64,000 bases of DNA from Mucilaginibacter sp. (GTDB lineage Bacteria > Bacteroidota > Bacteroidia > Sphingobacteriales > Sphingobacteriaceae), in assembly GCA_028287895.1 (NCBI GenBank), contig JAQBOV010000079.1:1-64000 (forward strand), written 5' to 3'. Under the pieces are notes generated by a model that saw nothing but the letters and a program-made list of their open reading frames with translations, searched no databases and was not told the origin of the DNA. The translations under genes were made by a program, and so were the position numbers. This document shows, one piece after another, positions 18,570 through 28,984 of the stretch (position 1 is the first letter of the stretch; the number at the start of each line of letters is the position of its first letter).

Positions 18570-18577
18570 TACCTTTG
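18570..18577 (+). promoter_or_regulatory. -7 box (TACCTTTG) for the M16 peptidase gene
   Basis: Perfect TAnnTTTG match followed by C, 23 bases before the ATG at 18601. The -33 region is weak (TTTAG near 18546). Confidence 0.55.
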
Positions 18578-18600
18578 CTATCCGTTTTATTGTATTTTTC

Positions 18601-19857
18601 ATGGTTAAATTCAACCGTTTCACATTAGATAATGGCCTGCGTGTCATTGTCCACGAAGATCATACCACGCCAATGGCGGTCCTCAATATCTTATATGATG
18701 TTGGCGCGCGCGATGAGGACCCGGGGCAAACCGGATTTGCACATTTGTTTGAGCATTTAATGTTTGGCGGCTCGGTGAATATTCCGCAGTATGATGAACC
18801 TTTGCAACGTGTAGGGGGCGAGAATAATGCTTTTACCAGCAATGATGTGACCAATTACTATATCACATTGCCTGCCGCAAATATTGAGACCGCTTTTTGG
18901 CTGGAGAGTGACCGTATGCTCAGCCTGGCATTTAGTGAAAAAAGTTTGGAAGTGCAGCGCAACGTGGTGATCGAGGAATTTAAGCAGCGTTATTTAAATC
19001 AGCCTTATGGCGATGTTTGGCTGCGTTTACGCCCTTTAGTCTATAAAAAGCATCCATATCAGTGGGCCACCATTGGGAAGGAGATCAAACATATTGAGGA
19101 TGCCAGGATAGAAGATGTAAAGGCTTTCTTTAAAAAGCATTACAACCCGCAAAATGCCATTATGGTAGTAGGTGGTGATATCAATGCCGAACAGGTAAAG
19201 CAATTAGCCGAAAAATGGTTTGCACCTATACCGGCCGGTGAAAAATATCACCGAAGCCTGCCGCAGGAGCCTGAACAGCAAAAAGAGCGAAGAGAAACGG
19301 TTACTGCCAAAGTGCCTTTGAACGATGTTTATATCGCCTTCCATATGCCGGGCCGTTTAGAGGAAGGATATTATGAGATCGACCTGGTGTCGGACATACT
19401 TTCACGTGGCAACTCCTCACGCTTACACCGTACACTGGTTAAGGATAAACAACTCTTCAGCGAGATACATGCCTACAATATGGGCAGTTTTGACAGGGGA
19501 ATATTTGTAATAGAAGGAAAACCGCTCGAAAATGTAACCATTGAAACTGCTGAAGCCGCCATTTGGGAAGAGCTGGAAAAACTGAAACAGCAACCGGTAC
19601 CGGCTAATGAGCTAACTAAGGTCAAAAACAAAACAGAATCGACCATGGTATTTTCAGAAATGTCATTATTGGATAAGGCCATGAACCTGGCGCAATTTGA
19701 ATTACTGGGTGACGCCGATTGGCTTAATAAAGAAACCGATAAATACCTGGCTATAACGTCGGAGCAAATACAAAAACAGGCACAAGCTATTTTTAGAAAA
19801 GATAACGCTTCTACATTGATTTATTTAGCGGAAAAGGTTGATCTAGTGAGTAGTTGA
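18601..19857 (+). CDS. M16 family zinc peptidase (active subunit)
   Basis: A 418-residue insulinase/pitrilysin-type protease. The inverted zinc motif HxxEH is His48-Leu-Phe-Glu51-His52, in GFAHLFEHLMFGGS. The N-terminal DNGLRVIVHEDHTTP, the downstream NNAFTSNDVTNYYITLP and the second half with RGNSSRLHRTLVKD are all usual. There is no signal peptide, so it is probably cytoplasmic. It is followed 69 bases later by a second M16 gene without zinc ligands, the expected non-catalytic partner of a heterodimer, but that gene is interrupted. Confidence 0.93.
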   Translation: MVKFNRFTLDNGLRVIVHEDHTTPMAVLNILYDVGARDEDPGQTGFAHLFEHLMFGGSVNIPQYDEPLQRVGGENNAFTSNDVTNYYITLPAANIETAFWLESDRMLSLAFSEKSLEVQRNVVIEEFKQRYLNQPYGDVWLRLRPLVYKKHPYQWATIGKEIKHIEDARIEDVKAFFKKHYNPQNAIMVVGGDINAEQVKQLAEKWFAPIPAGEKYHRSLPQEPEQQKERRETVTAKVPLNDVYIAFHMPGRLEEGYYEIDLVSDILSRGNSSRLHRTLVKDKQLFSEIHAYNMGSFDRGIFVIEGKPLENVTIETAEAAIWEELEKLKQQPVPANELTKVKNKTESTMVFSEMSLLDKAMNLAQFELLGDADWLNKETDKYLAITSEQIQKQAQAIFRKDNASTLIYLAEKVDLVSS

Positions 19858-19926
19858 TTAACAGAATGTGGTTTTTTTTAAACGACTTAAGCTAACTCAA
19901 TCAACTTCATCAACAAAATTAAAACT

Positions 19927-21204
19927 ATGACAGATAGGACAACAGCCCCCGAATTTAAAGATATTGATCACATTGAGCTGATCAAACCTGATCATATAGA
20001 ACTGGATAACGGTTGTAATATATTTTCCTTTAACTCCGGCGACCAGTAATTGGTACGTATTGAGTGGATATTTTCCAACCTGCGTTTCGATCCGGCAAAA
20101 CCCTTGCTGAATGTGGCGGTAAATACTATGCTTACTGAGGGTACGTCTATATTATCAGCTTCGCAAATTGCCGATCAGATAGATTTTTACGGCGCCTTTT
20201 TGCAGGTAGATTATGGGTATGATCATTCGCAGGTAACATTGTATACTTTAAACAAGCATTTATCATCCACGTTACCGGTTATAAAAGATATTCTTACCGA
20301 TTCCATATTCCCCGAAAGTGAACTGGAAACATTTATCCGCAACCAGCAGCAGAAATTACAGGTAAGTCTGCAAAAGAATGATATTGTTGCCCGCCGCGCT
20401 TTTAATAAGGCCATCTACGGCGATACCATCTATGGCTTAGGCGCTGATTTTGATGATTATAAAACCCTTTTTCGGGATGATATGTTGTGGCATTTTAAGC
20501 AGATGTATCAGCCGTCAAACTGTACGATATTAATCGCGGGAAAAGTCGATAAAAAGGCGCTGGAATTGTTAACTATCTCTTTTGGGAGTGATTGGATAAA
20601 CCCAACCGTTGAAGCAAACACTACTCAGCCGGAATTAAAAGCGGCATACGAACATCTTTATTTTATAGAAAAGCCTGCTGCACTGCAATCTGCTATACGC
20701 ATGGGTTTACCGTCAATCACCCGCACACACCCTGACTTTCCTGCTTTGCAGGTGATGAATACGGTACTAGGTGGCTATTTCGGATCAAGGCTGATGGCCA
20801 ATATCCGCGAAGACAAAGGATATACCTATGGTATTGGCTCTGGTATCAGTTCATTAAAAAAGGGAGGAGCATTATTTATTGCAACCGAGGTTGGTGCTGA
20901 TGTATGCAAAGCGGCCATTACCGAAATTGAAAAAGAGATCAACCTGTTGAAAACTGAGCTTGTATCCGAAGACGAATTATCGCTGGTGCGCAATTACATG
21001 CTGGGTTCGCTTTTGGGCAGCCTTGAGAATGTACTTTCACATGCCGATAAATTTAAAAATATATACTTTTCAGGCCTCGGTTATGAATATTATGACCAGT
21101 ACACGCAGGTAATCAGATCCATCACCGCCGAAGAAGTATTGCAAATGGCCAATAAATACCTTGATTTGGATAAATTTTATCGAGTTATTGTAGGGAAATA
21201 TTAA
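19927..21204 (+). pseudogene. M16 family peptidase, non-catalytic partner, interrupted by in-frame TAA
   Basis: From ATG 19927 the frame reads MTDRTTAPEFKDIDHIELIK... and SFNSGDQ, meets TAA at 20047-20049, and continues without shift as LVRIEWIFSNLRFDPAKPLL to 21204. The two parts together make a normal 425-residue M16 partner. HxxEH is replaced (LLNVAVNTMLTEGT). The conserved C-terminal GSRLMANIREDKGYTYGIGS is present. A single base change (for example GAA to TAA) explains the break. Translation might restart at TTG 20050, giving 384 aa without the first strand. Sequencing error is possible. Confidence 0.85.
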
Positions 21205-21210
21205 GAAATG

Positions 21211-21314
21211 ATTTCGAATTTCGGATTTTCAATTCGAAATTGAATTTTATCATGCAAGTGCCATTTTGGGTTTAAAATGGAAAAATCGGAAATCGCAATT
21301 CCGAAATCCGAAAT
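21211..21314. repeat. long imperfect inverted repeat before guaB
   Basis: The left arm (ATTTCGAATTTCGGATTTTC..., about 21211-21245) and the right arm (...CAATTCCGAAATCCGAAAT, about 21281-21314) are reverse complements with mismatches, separated by about 35 bases. It lies between the M16 remnant and the guaB promoter and could fold in RNA as a long stem, perhaps ending transcription of the peptidase genes. Confidence 0.6.
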
Positions 21315-21321
21315 AAAAAGC

Positions 21322-21329
21322 TATCTTTG
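21322..21329 (+). promoter_or_regulatory. -7 box (TATCTTTG) for guaB
   Basis: Perfect TAnnTTTG match, 34 bases upstream of the guaB ATG at 21364. No clear TTG at the -33 spacing, which falls inside the inverted repeat arm. Confidence 0.55.
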
Positions 21330-21354
21330 TCCGGCAAATAATAAATCCAAATAA

Positions 21355-22833
<1,479 letters not shown>

Positions 22834-22884
22834 GTTTGTTGTAAAATTGGAACGTTGTAAGCTTGAAATGTTGCCCGGGTAGTA

Positions 22885-22904
22885 ATTGCTGAGAAATCAG
22901 CAAT
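22885..22904. terminator. hairpin downstream of guaB
   Basis: ATTGCTGA-GAAA-TCAGCAAT is a perfect eight-pair stem with a GNRA-type loop, 52 bases after the guaB stop. No T run follows, so termination is only possible, not shown. Confidence 0.3.
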
Positions 22905-22975
22905 GTCATCTTCCGGACTTTACTGACTTTCCGGCTTTTAGACGTATTCAATAAATCAATAGTTCAATAATTAAA

Positions 22976-23560
22976 ATGGAATCTCTCTGCATTTTCTGCG
23001 GCGCTAACTTTAACGGCGATCCGGTATTAAAACAAGCCGTTGACCAATTGGCGCAAGTAATGGTCAGCCGGAAAATTACGCTTGTTTTTGGTGGCGGTAA
23101 GGTTGGGTTGATGGGGCTTTTGGCAGAAGCTGTCCTTCAGAGAAACGGAAAGGCAATAGGAGTGATTCCTCAATTTTTGATGGACAAAGAAGTTGGCCAT
23201 ACCGGTTTGACAGAATTGCATATTGTTGATAGTATGCACCAGCGCAAGCAACTGATGAGCGACCTGTGCGACGGTATCATTATGCTGCCCGGTGGTTTTG
23301 GCACATTGGAAGAGTTTTTTGAGGTATTGACCTGGCTGCAGCTGGGTTTGCACAATAAGCCTATTGGGGTGCTGAATGTGAACGGATTTTATGATCTCCT
23401 GCTCAAACAGATGGATGTGATGGTGGAGCAGCAATTTTTAAAGCCTGCCAACCGAAAACTGGTGCTAACATCAGGTGACGCAATTGAACTGGTAACCCTG
23501 ATGGAAAATTTCGATGCTAAAGCCGATGAGGTTTGGTTCAGGGATAAAAATCTGACATAG
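22976..23560 (+). CDS. LOG family (TIGR00730) Rossmann-fold nucleotide hydrolase
   Basis: A 194-residue member of the lysine-decarboxylase-like LOG family, whose studied members remove ribose 5-phosphate from AMP or cytokinin nucleotides. The signature PGGFGTLEEFFEVLTWLQLG is present (the usual PGGxGTxxE motif), as are FCGANFNGDP at the N terminus and VFGGGKVGLMGLLAEA. Cytoplasmic. It shares no operon with guaB, although both act on purine nucleotides. The true substrate is not known. Confidence 0.9.
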   Translation: MESLCIFCGANFNGDPVLKQAVDQLAQVMVSRKITLVFGGGKVGLMGLLAEAVLQRNGKAIGVIPQFLMDKEVGHTGLTELHIVDSMHQRKQLMSDLCDGIIMLPGGFGTLEEFFEVLTWLQLGLHNKPIGVLNVNGFYDLLLKQMDVMVEQQFLKPANRKLVLTSGDAIELVTLMENFDAKADEVWFRDKNLT

Positions 23561-23619
23561 GAGACGGGATGCTTTGCGTCTTTCTTCAACAGACCCGATG
23601 TATAGCGCCTCTACGTTCG

Positions 23620-23880
23620 TTACCATAATTGTTTTTCGCCTCCACCGGGTCCGTAAAATATCACCCCGGCACAAAAATGCATCCCCAAGATTAAATGCAT
23701 TTGTTTGCCATCATTTAAAAATTCCCCGCTGCCGCTGATGATCACATATCACTAATCCTGCTTATGTCGCCTTTGCTGATCGGTTTTTACAGGCCGATAA
23801 ATCTTGACCGACATGGTGCCATGCTCCATCATTTTGGCAAATAATTGGCCATTGGATTGCTCAAGCTGTGCTAATGAAAT
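23620..23880 (-). pseudogene. decayed cupin-domain gene
   Basis: Reading the minus strand in one frame gives ISLAQLEQSNGQLFAKMMEH, GTMSVKIYRPVKTDQQRRHK and QD, then two consecutive stops (TAG TGA), then YVIISGSGEFLNDGKQ, MHLILGMHFCAGV, IFYGPGGGEKQLW and TAA at 23620. This is the pattern of small cupin proteins, where HKQDEVYVIISGSGEF and PAGVEHRFENF...IFYGP are expected. The stops replace the E-V pair, and about 15 residues are deleted between AGV and IFYGP, removing cupin motif 2. The 5' end is unclear. Not functional. Confidence 0.75.
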
Positions 23881-24015
23881 TCTGTTATACGTTTAACCTG
23901 CACTTTTTAACTGGTGGTTTATTTGCCTGTTAATTAATCGCTTAGGTTAATTTTCTGTCGCTGTCAAAACATTTTTTATTTCGAACTCGTAAAAACAACA
24001 ACTAATTAATGCTAA

Positions 24016-24372
24016 ATGAAACGAATATTGATTATTGAGGATGAGCAGGATATTGTGGATATAACGACGTTCATTTTAGAGGATGAAGGCTACGAAGTGT
24101 GTAGTTTTACTGATTTTGTAGGATATGAAAATACAGTAAATAATTGCCGTGCCGATCTCGTTTTGCTTGATTTGAACTTACACGGACACCATGGTAAAGA
24201 TATTTGTAAATACATTAAGGGTCAGGATCATCTAAAAAAGACAGTGGTTGTTTTAATGTCGGCTAACAACGATATTAAAACCGTTAAGGAAGAAGCCGGC
24301 GCCGATGCCTATATCTGCAAACCTTTTGACCTGACAGATTTTATACAAGTGATCAAAACCCAGATCAATTGA
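24016..24372 (+). CDS. single-domain response regulator (receiver only), copy 1
   Basis: A 118-residue CheY-like receiver. The acidic pair is in ILIIEDEQD (7-15), the phospho-acceptor Asp in LVLLDLNLHG (near 54), the Ser in VLMSANND and the invariant Lys in CKPFDLTDF. No output domain, so it would act by protein contact or in a phosphorelay. The neighbouring gene encodes a second lone receiver, and no histidine kinase is adjacent. Confidence 0.9.
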   Translation: MKRILIIEDEQDIVDITTFILEDEGYEVCSFTDFVGYENTVNNCRADLVLLDLNLHGHHGKDICKYIKGQDHLKKTVVVLMSANNDIKTVKEEAGADAYICKPFDLTDFIQVIKTQIN

Positions 24373-24476
24373 TCGTCCTGTGATTCCCCTCCTGATTTAT
24401 AAACAAGTAAAACATTTTTTGATTACCGGAGTTGAGAATGACGTAGTAACTATGCTGTTCACCTAATACCATTATC

Positions 24477-24830
24477 ATGAGGAAACGGGTACTGATACTG
24501 GAAGACAATAAACAAAGCCTTGATCTTATCGAGGAGATTCTTTCTGATGAGGGATATCATGTAATTCCTTTTGATCATTATGAACCTGTTGATAACATCG
24601 TTGACTTTGACCCTCAATTGATTCTATTAGATATACGCCTTTCTGATGGCTATGGGCATTTGCTATGCCAAGACCTGAAAAACGACGTCCGGACCAAAGA
24701 AATACCCGTAATATTAGTCTCGGGGGCGGGTAATTTGGAGAAAATAGCAAGGGACAGCCATGCGGATGATTTTCTTTCAAAGCCTTTTGATCTGAAAGAC
24801 CTGGTGCAAATTGTTAAACGGTACATCTGA
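24477..24830 (+). CDS. single-domain response regulator (receiver only), copy 2
   Basis: A 117-residue CheY-like receiver related to the preceding one. VLILEDNKQ (acidic residues), LILLDIRLSDG (phospho-acceptor Asp), LVSGAGN (Ser) and SKPFDLKDL (Lys) are all conserved. It is 104 bases downstream of copy 1 on the same strand, so the pair probably arose by duplication. The kinase partner is elsewhere. The PAS-HisKA protein at 15009-15974 is a formal candidate dimerisation partner only. Confidence 0.9.
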   Translation: MRKRVLILEDNKQSLDLIEEILSDEGYHVIPFDHYEPVDNIVDFDPQLILLDIRLSDGYGHLLCQDLKNDVRTKEIPVILVSGAGNLEKIARDSHADDFLSKPFDLKDLVQIVKRYI

Positions 24831-24919
24831 TAGATACAGGTCTTACACCTTTGTCCCTAATAATAACTTTTTGTTTAAGTTTGCCCCTGAATTTTAAAAG
24901 ATAATTCAAAACACGTTTA

Positions 24920-24992
24920 GCCGACATAGCTCAGCTGGTAGAGCAACTCATTCGTAATGAGTAGGTCGCAGGTTCGATTCCCGTTGTCGGCT
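24920..24992 (+). tRNA. tRNA-Thr (anticodon CGT)
   Basis: A complete 73-base cloverleaf. The acceptor stem GCCGACA/TGTCGGC is perfect, the D arm is GCTC...GAGC, and the anticodon stem ACTCA/TGAGT encloses TTCGTAA, giving CGT, which reads ACG (Thr). The T loop is TTCGATT; the T stem GCAGG/CCCGT has one A-C mismatch. The discriminator is T. CCA is not encoded. The AT-rich accessory stretch begins just after this tRNA. Confidence 0.93.
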
Positions 24993-25033
24993 CTCAAAGT
25001 ACCTTTCCGTTACTTTTGCAACAAGAACTCAGA

Positions 25034-25819
25034 TTATTTGAAACAATCCTTTGCGAAGTCGTTTATCATTTCTGATAATAATTTAGGCTGATCTAATTGA
25101 ATGCAATGCCCGGCGCCTGGTATCAACAAAATTTCATTCTTCCATTTTTTTATTGCCGACCTGCGGAGATAATTGACGTGATTTATTTTTTCCTTTTCGC
25201 CATAAACAATAGCTATCGGAACATTTATATTTTCCAAATTTTTAATTTCATCGCTCCAATCTTCGGCCGCTATTGCTTCGCTTAATATTGGTCTGAATGA
25301 AGGATCTGTACTCAAAAAAATATTTTTACATTTCTGTTTCAACTCATCAGGGATGGAATAAGCAATATCATTTATCAGCAAGTTCAATTCCTCATCTGTA
25401 GGGTATGGGATAAAAGATGCTGCTAAATTTGGATTAGGTTGAAAAATATCTGCCAGAGTGAAACTTTCCCCAATTATACACGCACCCGTAAAAAATAATC
25501 CCTTGCAGTTAATCAAGTCTGGAGCGATTTCTGCAACAAAATTAGTAGCAATTGAATTGGCGACAATGATGTAATCAAAATCCTGATAACTAGCAATAAA
25601 ATCATGTATTTGAATCCCCATGCCTTTTAGGGTATATTCTGTTTCAGGCTTTATGCTGCGATCCGATTTTCCGTGCCCTTGCAAATCAACGGTAATTAAA
25701 GTATAATTATTTAATGATTCCTCAATGATTAATGAATCCCAAGTCTCAAGCGATTGTGAATTTCCATGAAGAAAAATTATATATTTATTAGCTATACCTT
25801 TTGTTTGGCTATAAAGCAT
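25034..25819 (-). CDS. alpha/beta hydrolase
   Basis: A 261-residue alpha/beta-hydrolase-fold protein. The oxyanion strand motif FLHGNSQSLETW is at 16-27 and the next strand has TVDLQGHGKSD. The nucleophile elbow reads VANSIAT with Ser99, where GxSxG is usual (N-S-I-A is unusual). The base is His238 in GAGHCIQLDQP, and the acid could be Glu208 or Glu210 in VYGEKEK. No signal peptide. The substrate is unknown. It precedes the accessory cluster and follows the LuxR-type gene on the same strand, 27 bases apart. Confidence 0.85.
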   Translation of the reverse strand: MLYSQTKGIANKYIIFLHGNSQSLETWDSLIIEESLNNYTLITVDLQGHGKSDRSIKPETEYTLKGMGIQIHDFIASYQDFDYIIVANSIATNFVAEIAPDLINCKGLFFTGACIIGESFTLADIFQPNPNLAASFIPYPTDEELNLLINDIAYSIPDELKQKCKNIFLSTDPSFRPILSEAIAAEDWSDEIKNLENINVPIAIVYGEKEKINHVNYLRRSAIKKWKNEILLIPGAGHCIQLDQPKLLSEMINDFAKDCFK

Positions 25820-25846
25820 AAATGGATAAATGCAGTTTTGGGTTTT

Positions 25847-26650
25847 TTAAATGATGCGGTTCCTGATGGAGAATGCAACCAGTTCGGCTACATTTTTAGT
25901 ATTGGTTTTTTTCAGCATGTTTTTACGGTGGCTAATAATGGTATGCTCACTAATAAAAAGCTTATCCGCTAGCTGTTTACTGCTCAGCCCGTCGGCAATC
26001 CATTTTAATACATTTTTTTCCTGTTGAGTAAGTAAAGCGTCCTCTTCGTGCGGGTAAAAATAATTGGTTTCCAGGTTTACGGTGCTAAATAGCGCGTTGT
26101 CCTGGTTGGTACGTTCTATGGTATGCAGCATTATGGTATCTGTTTTAAAATTGGTAAGGTCCATGACCATACCCATGGAATATAGTGGCAGGCTAGTTTC
26201 TTTGGATGTGATGTACGACCCGCGTTGCAATATCCATTTGTATTTCCCCGATGCACTTTTAACCCGAAAAGTGTATGAAAAGATATGCTTATGGTGATCA
26301 CACTGAGCTGTATTTTTTAAAAACCCCAGGTTGGCAGTAAACACCTTTTCGTTATATATTTTAAAATCATCCGCATGAAAAATATTCATTACCAGCGCTA
26401 AACCCCCATCCAAAAATTCCCGGCTGTCAAAACCTATAACTGATTTGAAATTTTCCGTGATAAGTTTATACGAGGAATTTATATAATCAATCGCAAAATA
26501 ACTAGGCAAGGAAGGATAGGCATAATTATTTAGTTCTCTGAACTTCCCCAGCATGCCCTGAATTTCTGCCTCATCCGTTTGCTGGTTGTTATAAAAAACA
26601 TTTTGCAGGTGGCCTTTATAAGTAAAATCAACCGGGTGTGATGAGCGCAT
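25847..26650 (-). CDS. PAS-LuxR family transcriptional regulator
   Basis: A 267-residue regulator. The N-terminal ~180 residues contain a PAS-like sensor (NSSYKLITENFKSVIGFDSREFL... VFTANLGFL... KYKWILQRGSYI). The C-terminal GerE/LuxR helix-turn-helix is LTQQEKNVLKWIADGLSSKQ with LFISEHTIISHRKNMLKKTN at about 203-262. It has no receiver domain, so input is probably a ligand or a partner. It sits 27 bases upstream of the alpha/beta hydrolase and divergent from the secreted pair, either of which it could control. Confidence 0.88.
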   Translation of the reverse strand: MRSSHPVDFTYKGHLQNVFYNNQQTDEAEIQGMLGKFRELNNYAYPSLPSYFAIDYINSSYKLITENFKSVIGFDSREFLDGGLALVMNIFHADDFKIYNEKVFTANLGFLKNTAQCDHHKHIFSYTFRVKSASGKYKWILQRGSYITSKETSLPLYSMGMVMDLTNFKTDTIMLHTIERTNQDNALFSTVNLETNYFYPHEEDALLTQQEKNVLKWIADGLSSKQLADKLFISEHTIISHRKNMLKKTNTKNVAELVAFSIRNRII

Positions 26651-26755
26651 AATTAAGTTTAGTGTTTAAAAATAGGTATTAAATATTAAAAATGCGCTTT
26701 TGCTTATGGTTTATTTTCTAAAATAGTTATTAATCGATATAAAATGAAATCAATT

Positions 26756-26782
26756 AAAAAATCCCCATTTATTGGGATTTTC
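26756..26782. terminator. hairpin in the LuxR/secreted-protein gap
   Basis: AAAATCCC and GGGATTTT pair across a nine-base AT loop and are followed on the plus strand by CTTTT. The form is terminator-like, but it lies upstream of both divergent genes, so a regulatory or leader role is as likely. Confidence 0.35.
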
Positions 26783-26836
26783 TTTTACGAAGTAAACAAG
26801 AAATTTATATCGAATTTTTAATCCTGTTCTAATCAC

Positions 26837-28546
26837 ATGAATAAAATCATGAAGCCTCGCCTTACTTTCCTTTTTGTTATCTTTTTAACAATATTTGTTG
26901 AATCGTCACTATACGCTCAAAAAACCATAATCGATAAGGAAACGCTAAAGAATTGTCCGGGGACTAAGGTGTTGTCTGCATCATTAGACACTCAGCTAAA
27001 TATAATAACAATAAATTATGGTAATAAGGAAATTTTTACAAAAACCATTAGTAAAGGTGAGGGTATTGTCAAATTAATATCAGATTCCCTTAAAGCATCC
27101 ATAAAAACAAATTGCACAGACCCGAAAATTGTTGCGAATAATAAGATATTGTTAGAACGGCTTCTTGGAAAAGTAGCATTAAAATTAGCATTGCAACCAA
27201 ATTTGGTGACTCCACAAATAACAAATTCTTTAAATCCTGTTCTTCGTTTTTATAGGGAGTCTATTGATAAAACTGAGGCGGACTATTATTGTGGAGAAGA
27301 TAAAAAGAAACCTAAAAGAATGGTTTTAGAAAAAACGCTCGATAAATCTTTAGAGCCAATTTTTTCAAAAGTTATTTTAAATGACCAGGGTCTAATCCAA
27401 AATGGAACCGCCTCCAGCGTGGATTATTCTGACGGCCTAAACATAGCAGCGAGTTATCAAAAAACTACCAGTCCTGGCTCTTTTCTAAAATTCGGCTTCA
27501 AAACTGCTGTTAAAGATAAATTCAGTACACTTTACAAGGGCGGAAAATACCAAAACGAATTTACGCTGAATCTTGGATTCACACATATACTTCATAATGC
27601 ATCCCGGTTTTTTGATGCTGAGGATTGTGAAAATTTAAAATCATTGCGCAAGCAATATGAATCAAAATTATTAAGAAAATACAATAGCTACCTAAATTTA
27701 GACACAGCCAAAATGAATGCTGAAATAAAAGCTTTAGAATCTAAACTTAGTTACAACAAGCAAAATGGAAAAGATTTAGACAGTTTATTACAATTAAAAG
27801 ATTTTGATAAGAACATTAAGTTGTTGAAATCCTGGAAAGATTCTATTAGATATTTTCAGGATACACTTACTTATAAATTCAAAAATGGTGGGTCTGACTT
27901 AGTTGTAAAAGATGATATCTACAAATTTGAAATCGATACCGTTAAATGGACCGGTTATCGGGTACATTGGATTAATTATGACTTTTCGTTGCCATTTAAA
28001 GGTTATTATTTGTATGATAAAAAAAGGCCTGACTCAACAAGATATAAGTTAATGGGTGGGCTTACTTTTACGCCATCATACAACATAGTACATAATTCCA
28101 AGAGACTATTATTTTACTTTTCAGCAGGAATACAGATGAACCTTGATCGGGCTATTTCTACCGTTAGCTCGCAAGATTCACTTACACGGAAATTTGACGG
28201 AGATAATAGATCATTTATAAATATAACGAATAAATCAGCTTATAATTTATTCGTTATCGGAGTATCACCTGCAATAACAACAGAAGCTTTCTTTGGAAAG
28301 AATAAAGTCATAGGTGCAGAATTTAGTTTTGCATTTCAAAAATATCTTTATTCAATTGACGCTGGATATAGCAGCACTTACAATAGCAGATTAGGCATCT
28401 TATTTTCTTTAAATGGAGAAGACAATATCTCAAAAGGAGTAATTGGTCTGTTCGCTCAATTAAAAGATTATCAATCGAGCCAGGGATCGTTTAATAAAAA
28501 CATTATTATTGGTATAAGGGCCGGTATTCCGTTCAGCACATTTTAA
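26837..28546 (+). CDS. secreted protein of unknown function with a beta-barrel-like C terminus
   Basis: A 569-residue protein I do not recognise. A signal peptide (about 1-27, ending SSLYAQ) is followed by a mixed N-terminal region, a central charged helical segment (about 275-340, EIKALESKL...) and a C-terminal third of alternating strands (KLMGGLTFTPSYNI, LLFYFSAGIQMN, AYNLFVIGVSPAIT, GAEFSFAFQKY, NIIIGIRAGIPFSTF) ending in Phe, as outer-membrane barrels do. It is three bases from the next secreted protein. AT-rich with unusual codon use compared with its flanks. Confidence 0.75.
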   Translation: MNKIMKPRLTFLFVIFLTIFVESSLYAQKTIIDKETLKNCPGTKVLSASLDTQLNIITINYGNKEIFTKTISKGEGIVKLISDSLKASIKTNCTDPKIVANNKILLERLLGKVALKLALQPNLVTPQITNSLNPVLRFYRESIDKTEADYYCGEDKKKPKRMVLEKTLDKSLEPIFSKVILNDQGLIQNGTASSVDYSDGLNIAASYQKTTSPGSFLKFGFKTAVKDKFSTLYKGGKYQNEFTLNLGFTHILHNASRFFDAEDCENLKSLRKQYESKLLRKYNSYLNLDTAKMNAEIKALESKLSYNKQNGKDLDSLLQLKDFDKNIKLLKSWKDSIRYFQDTLTYKFKNGGSDLVVKDDIYKFEIDTVKWTGYRVHWINYDFSLPFKGYYLYDKKRPDSTRYKLMGGLTFTPSYNIVHNSKRLLFYFSAGIQMNLDRAISTVSSQDSLTRKFDGDNRSFINITNKSAYNLFVIGVSPAITTEAFFGKNKVIGAEFSFAFQKYLYSIDAGYSSTYNSRLGILFSLNGEDNISKGVIGLFAQLKDYQSSQGSFNKNIIIGIRAGIPFSTF

Positions 28547-28549
28547 AAA

Positions 28550-28951
28550 ATGAAATACAAATTAATTTTTCTTTCAATAATTGTGTATCTGTCTGGTACA
28601 ATTCAATCATCAGCGCAAATTTCACCAAAAGATTCACTTTTAGTTAAATCTTTTTATCAGGGGGCTAACGCGGGTAATTGTGCATCTATATCAGTAATTA
28701 AATTAGCTATCGCAAAATATGGTGCAGACCATGTATTAAAATCGATTCAATACCTGCCAACAGGTTACAGCGTTCAATTGCAGAATGATGTAGTAATTAT
28801 GCTATCGAAAATGGAAGAAGGTACAATTAGCCATTTAGATAAATTTCAACTTGGCACCAGTTGCGATATTTTACAAAAAGCAAAATTTATGTATGCTATA
28901 ATGGCTAAAAATAAAATGTTGATAGATAAACTATCGGTAAAGACTTTTTAA
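28550..28951 (+). CDS. small secreted protein of unknown function
   Basis: A 133-residue protein with a signal peptide ending IQSSAQ (about residue 23). The mature part contains KSFYQGANAGNCASISVIKL, where Cys in a GNCASI context recalls an active-site loop of papain-like enzymes, though no matching His or Asn motif is seen. A second Cys (GTSCDIL) is near the C terminus. It begins three bases after the barrel-like protein, so the two are surely co-transcribed and may act together at the envelope. Confidence 0.7.
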   Translation: MKYKLIFLSIIVYLSGTIQSSAQISPKDSLLVKSFYQGANAGNCASISVIKLAIAKYGADHVLKSIQYLPTGYSVQLQNDVVIMLSKMEEGTISHLDKFQLGTSCDILQKAKFMYAIMAKNKMLIDKLSVKTF

Positions 28952-28984
28952 TTCACTGATACAGAAGTAAATTTCTAAATCACA

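Noticed and set aside
18441..18647. Lys/Ile-rich 68-residue minus-strand frame
   Set aside because: Sits in the AT-rich promoter region of the M16 gene and runs into its start; composition reflects the AT content.
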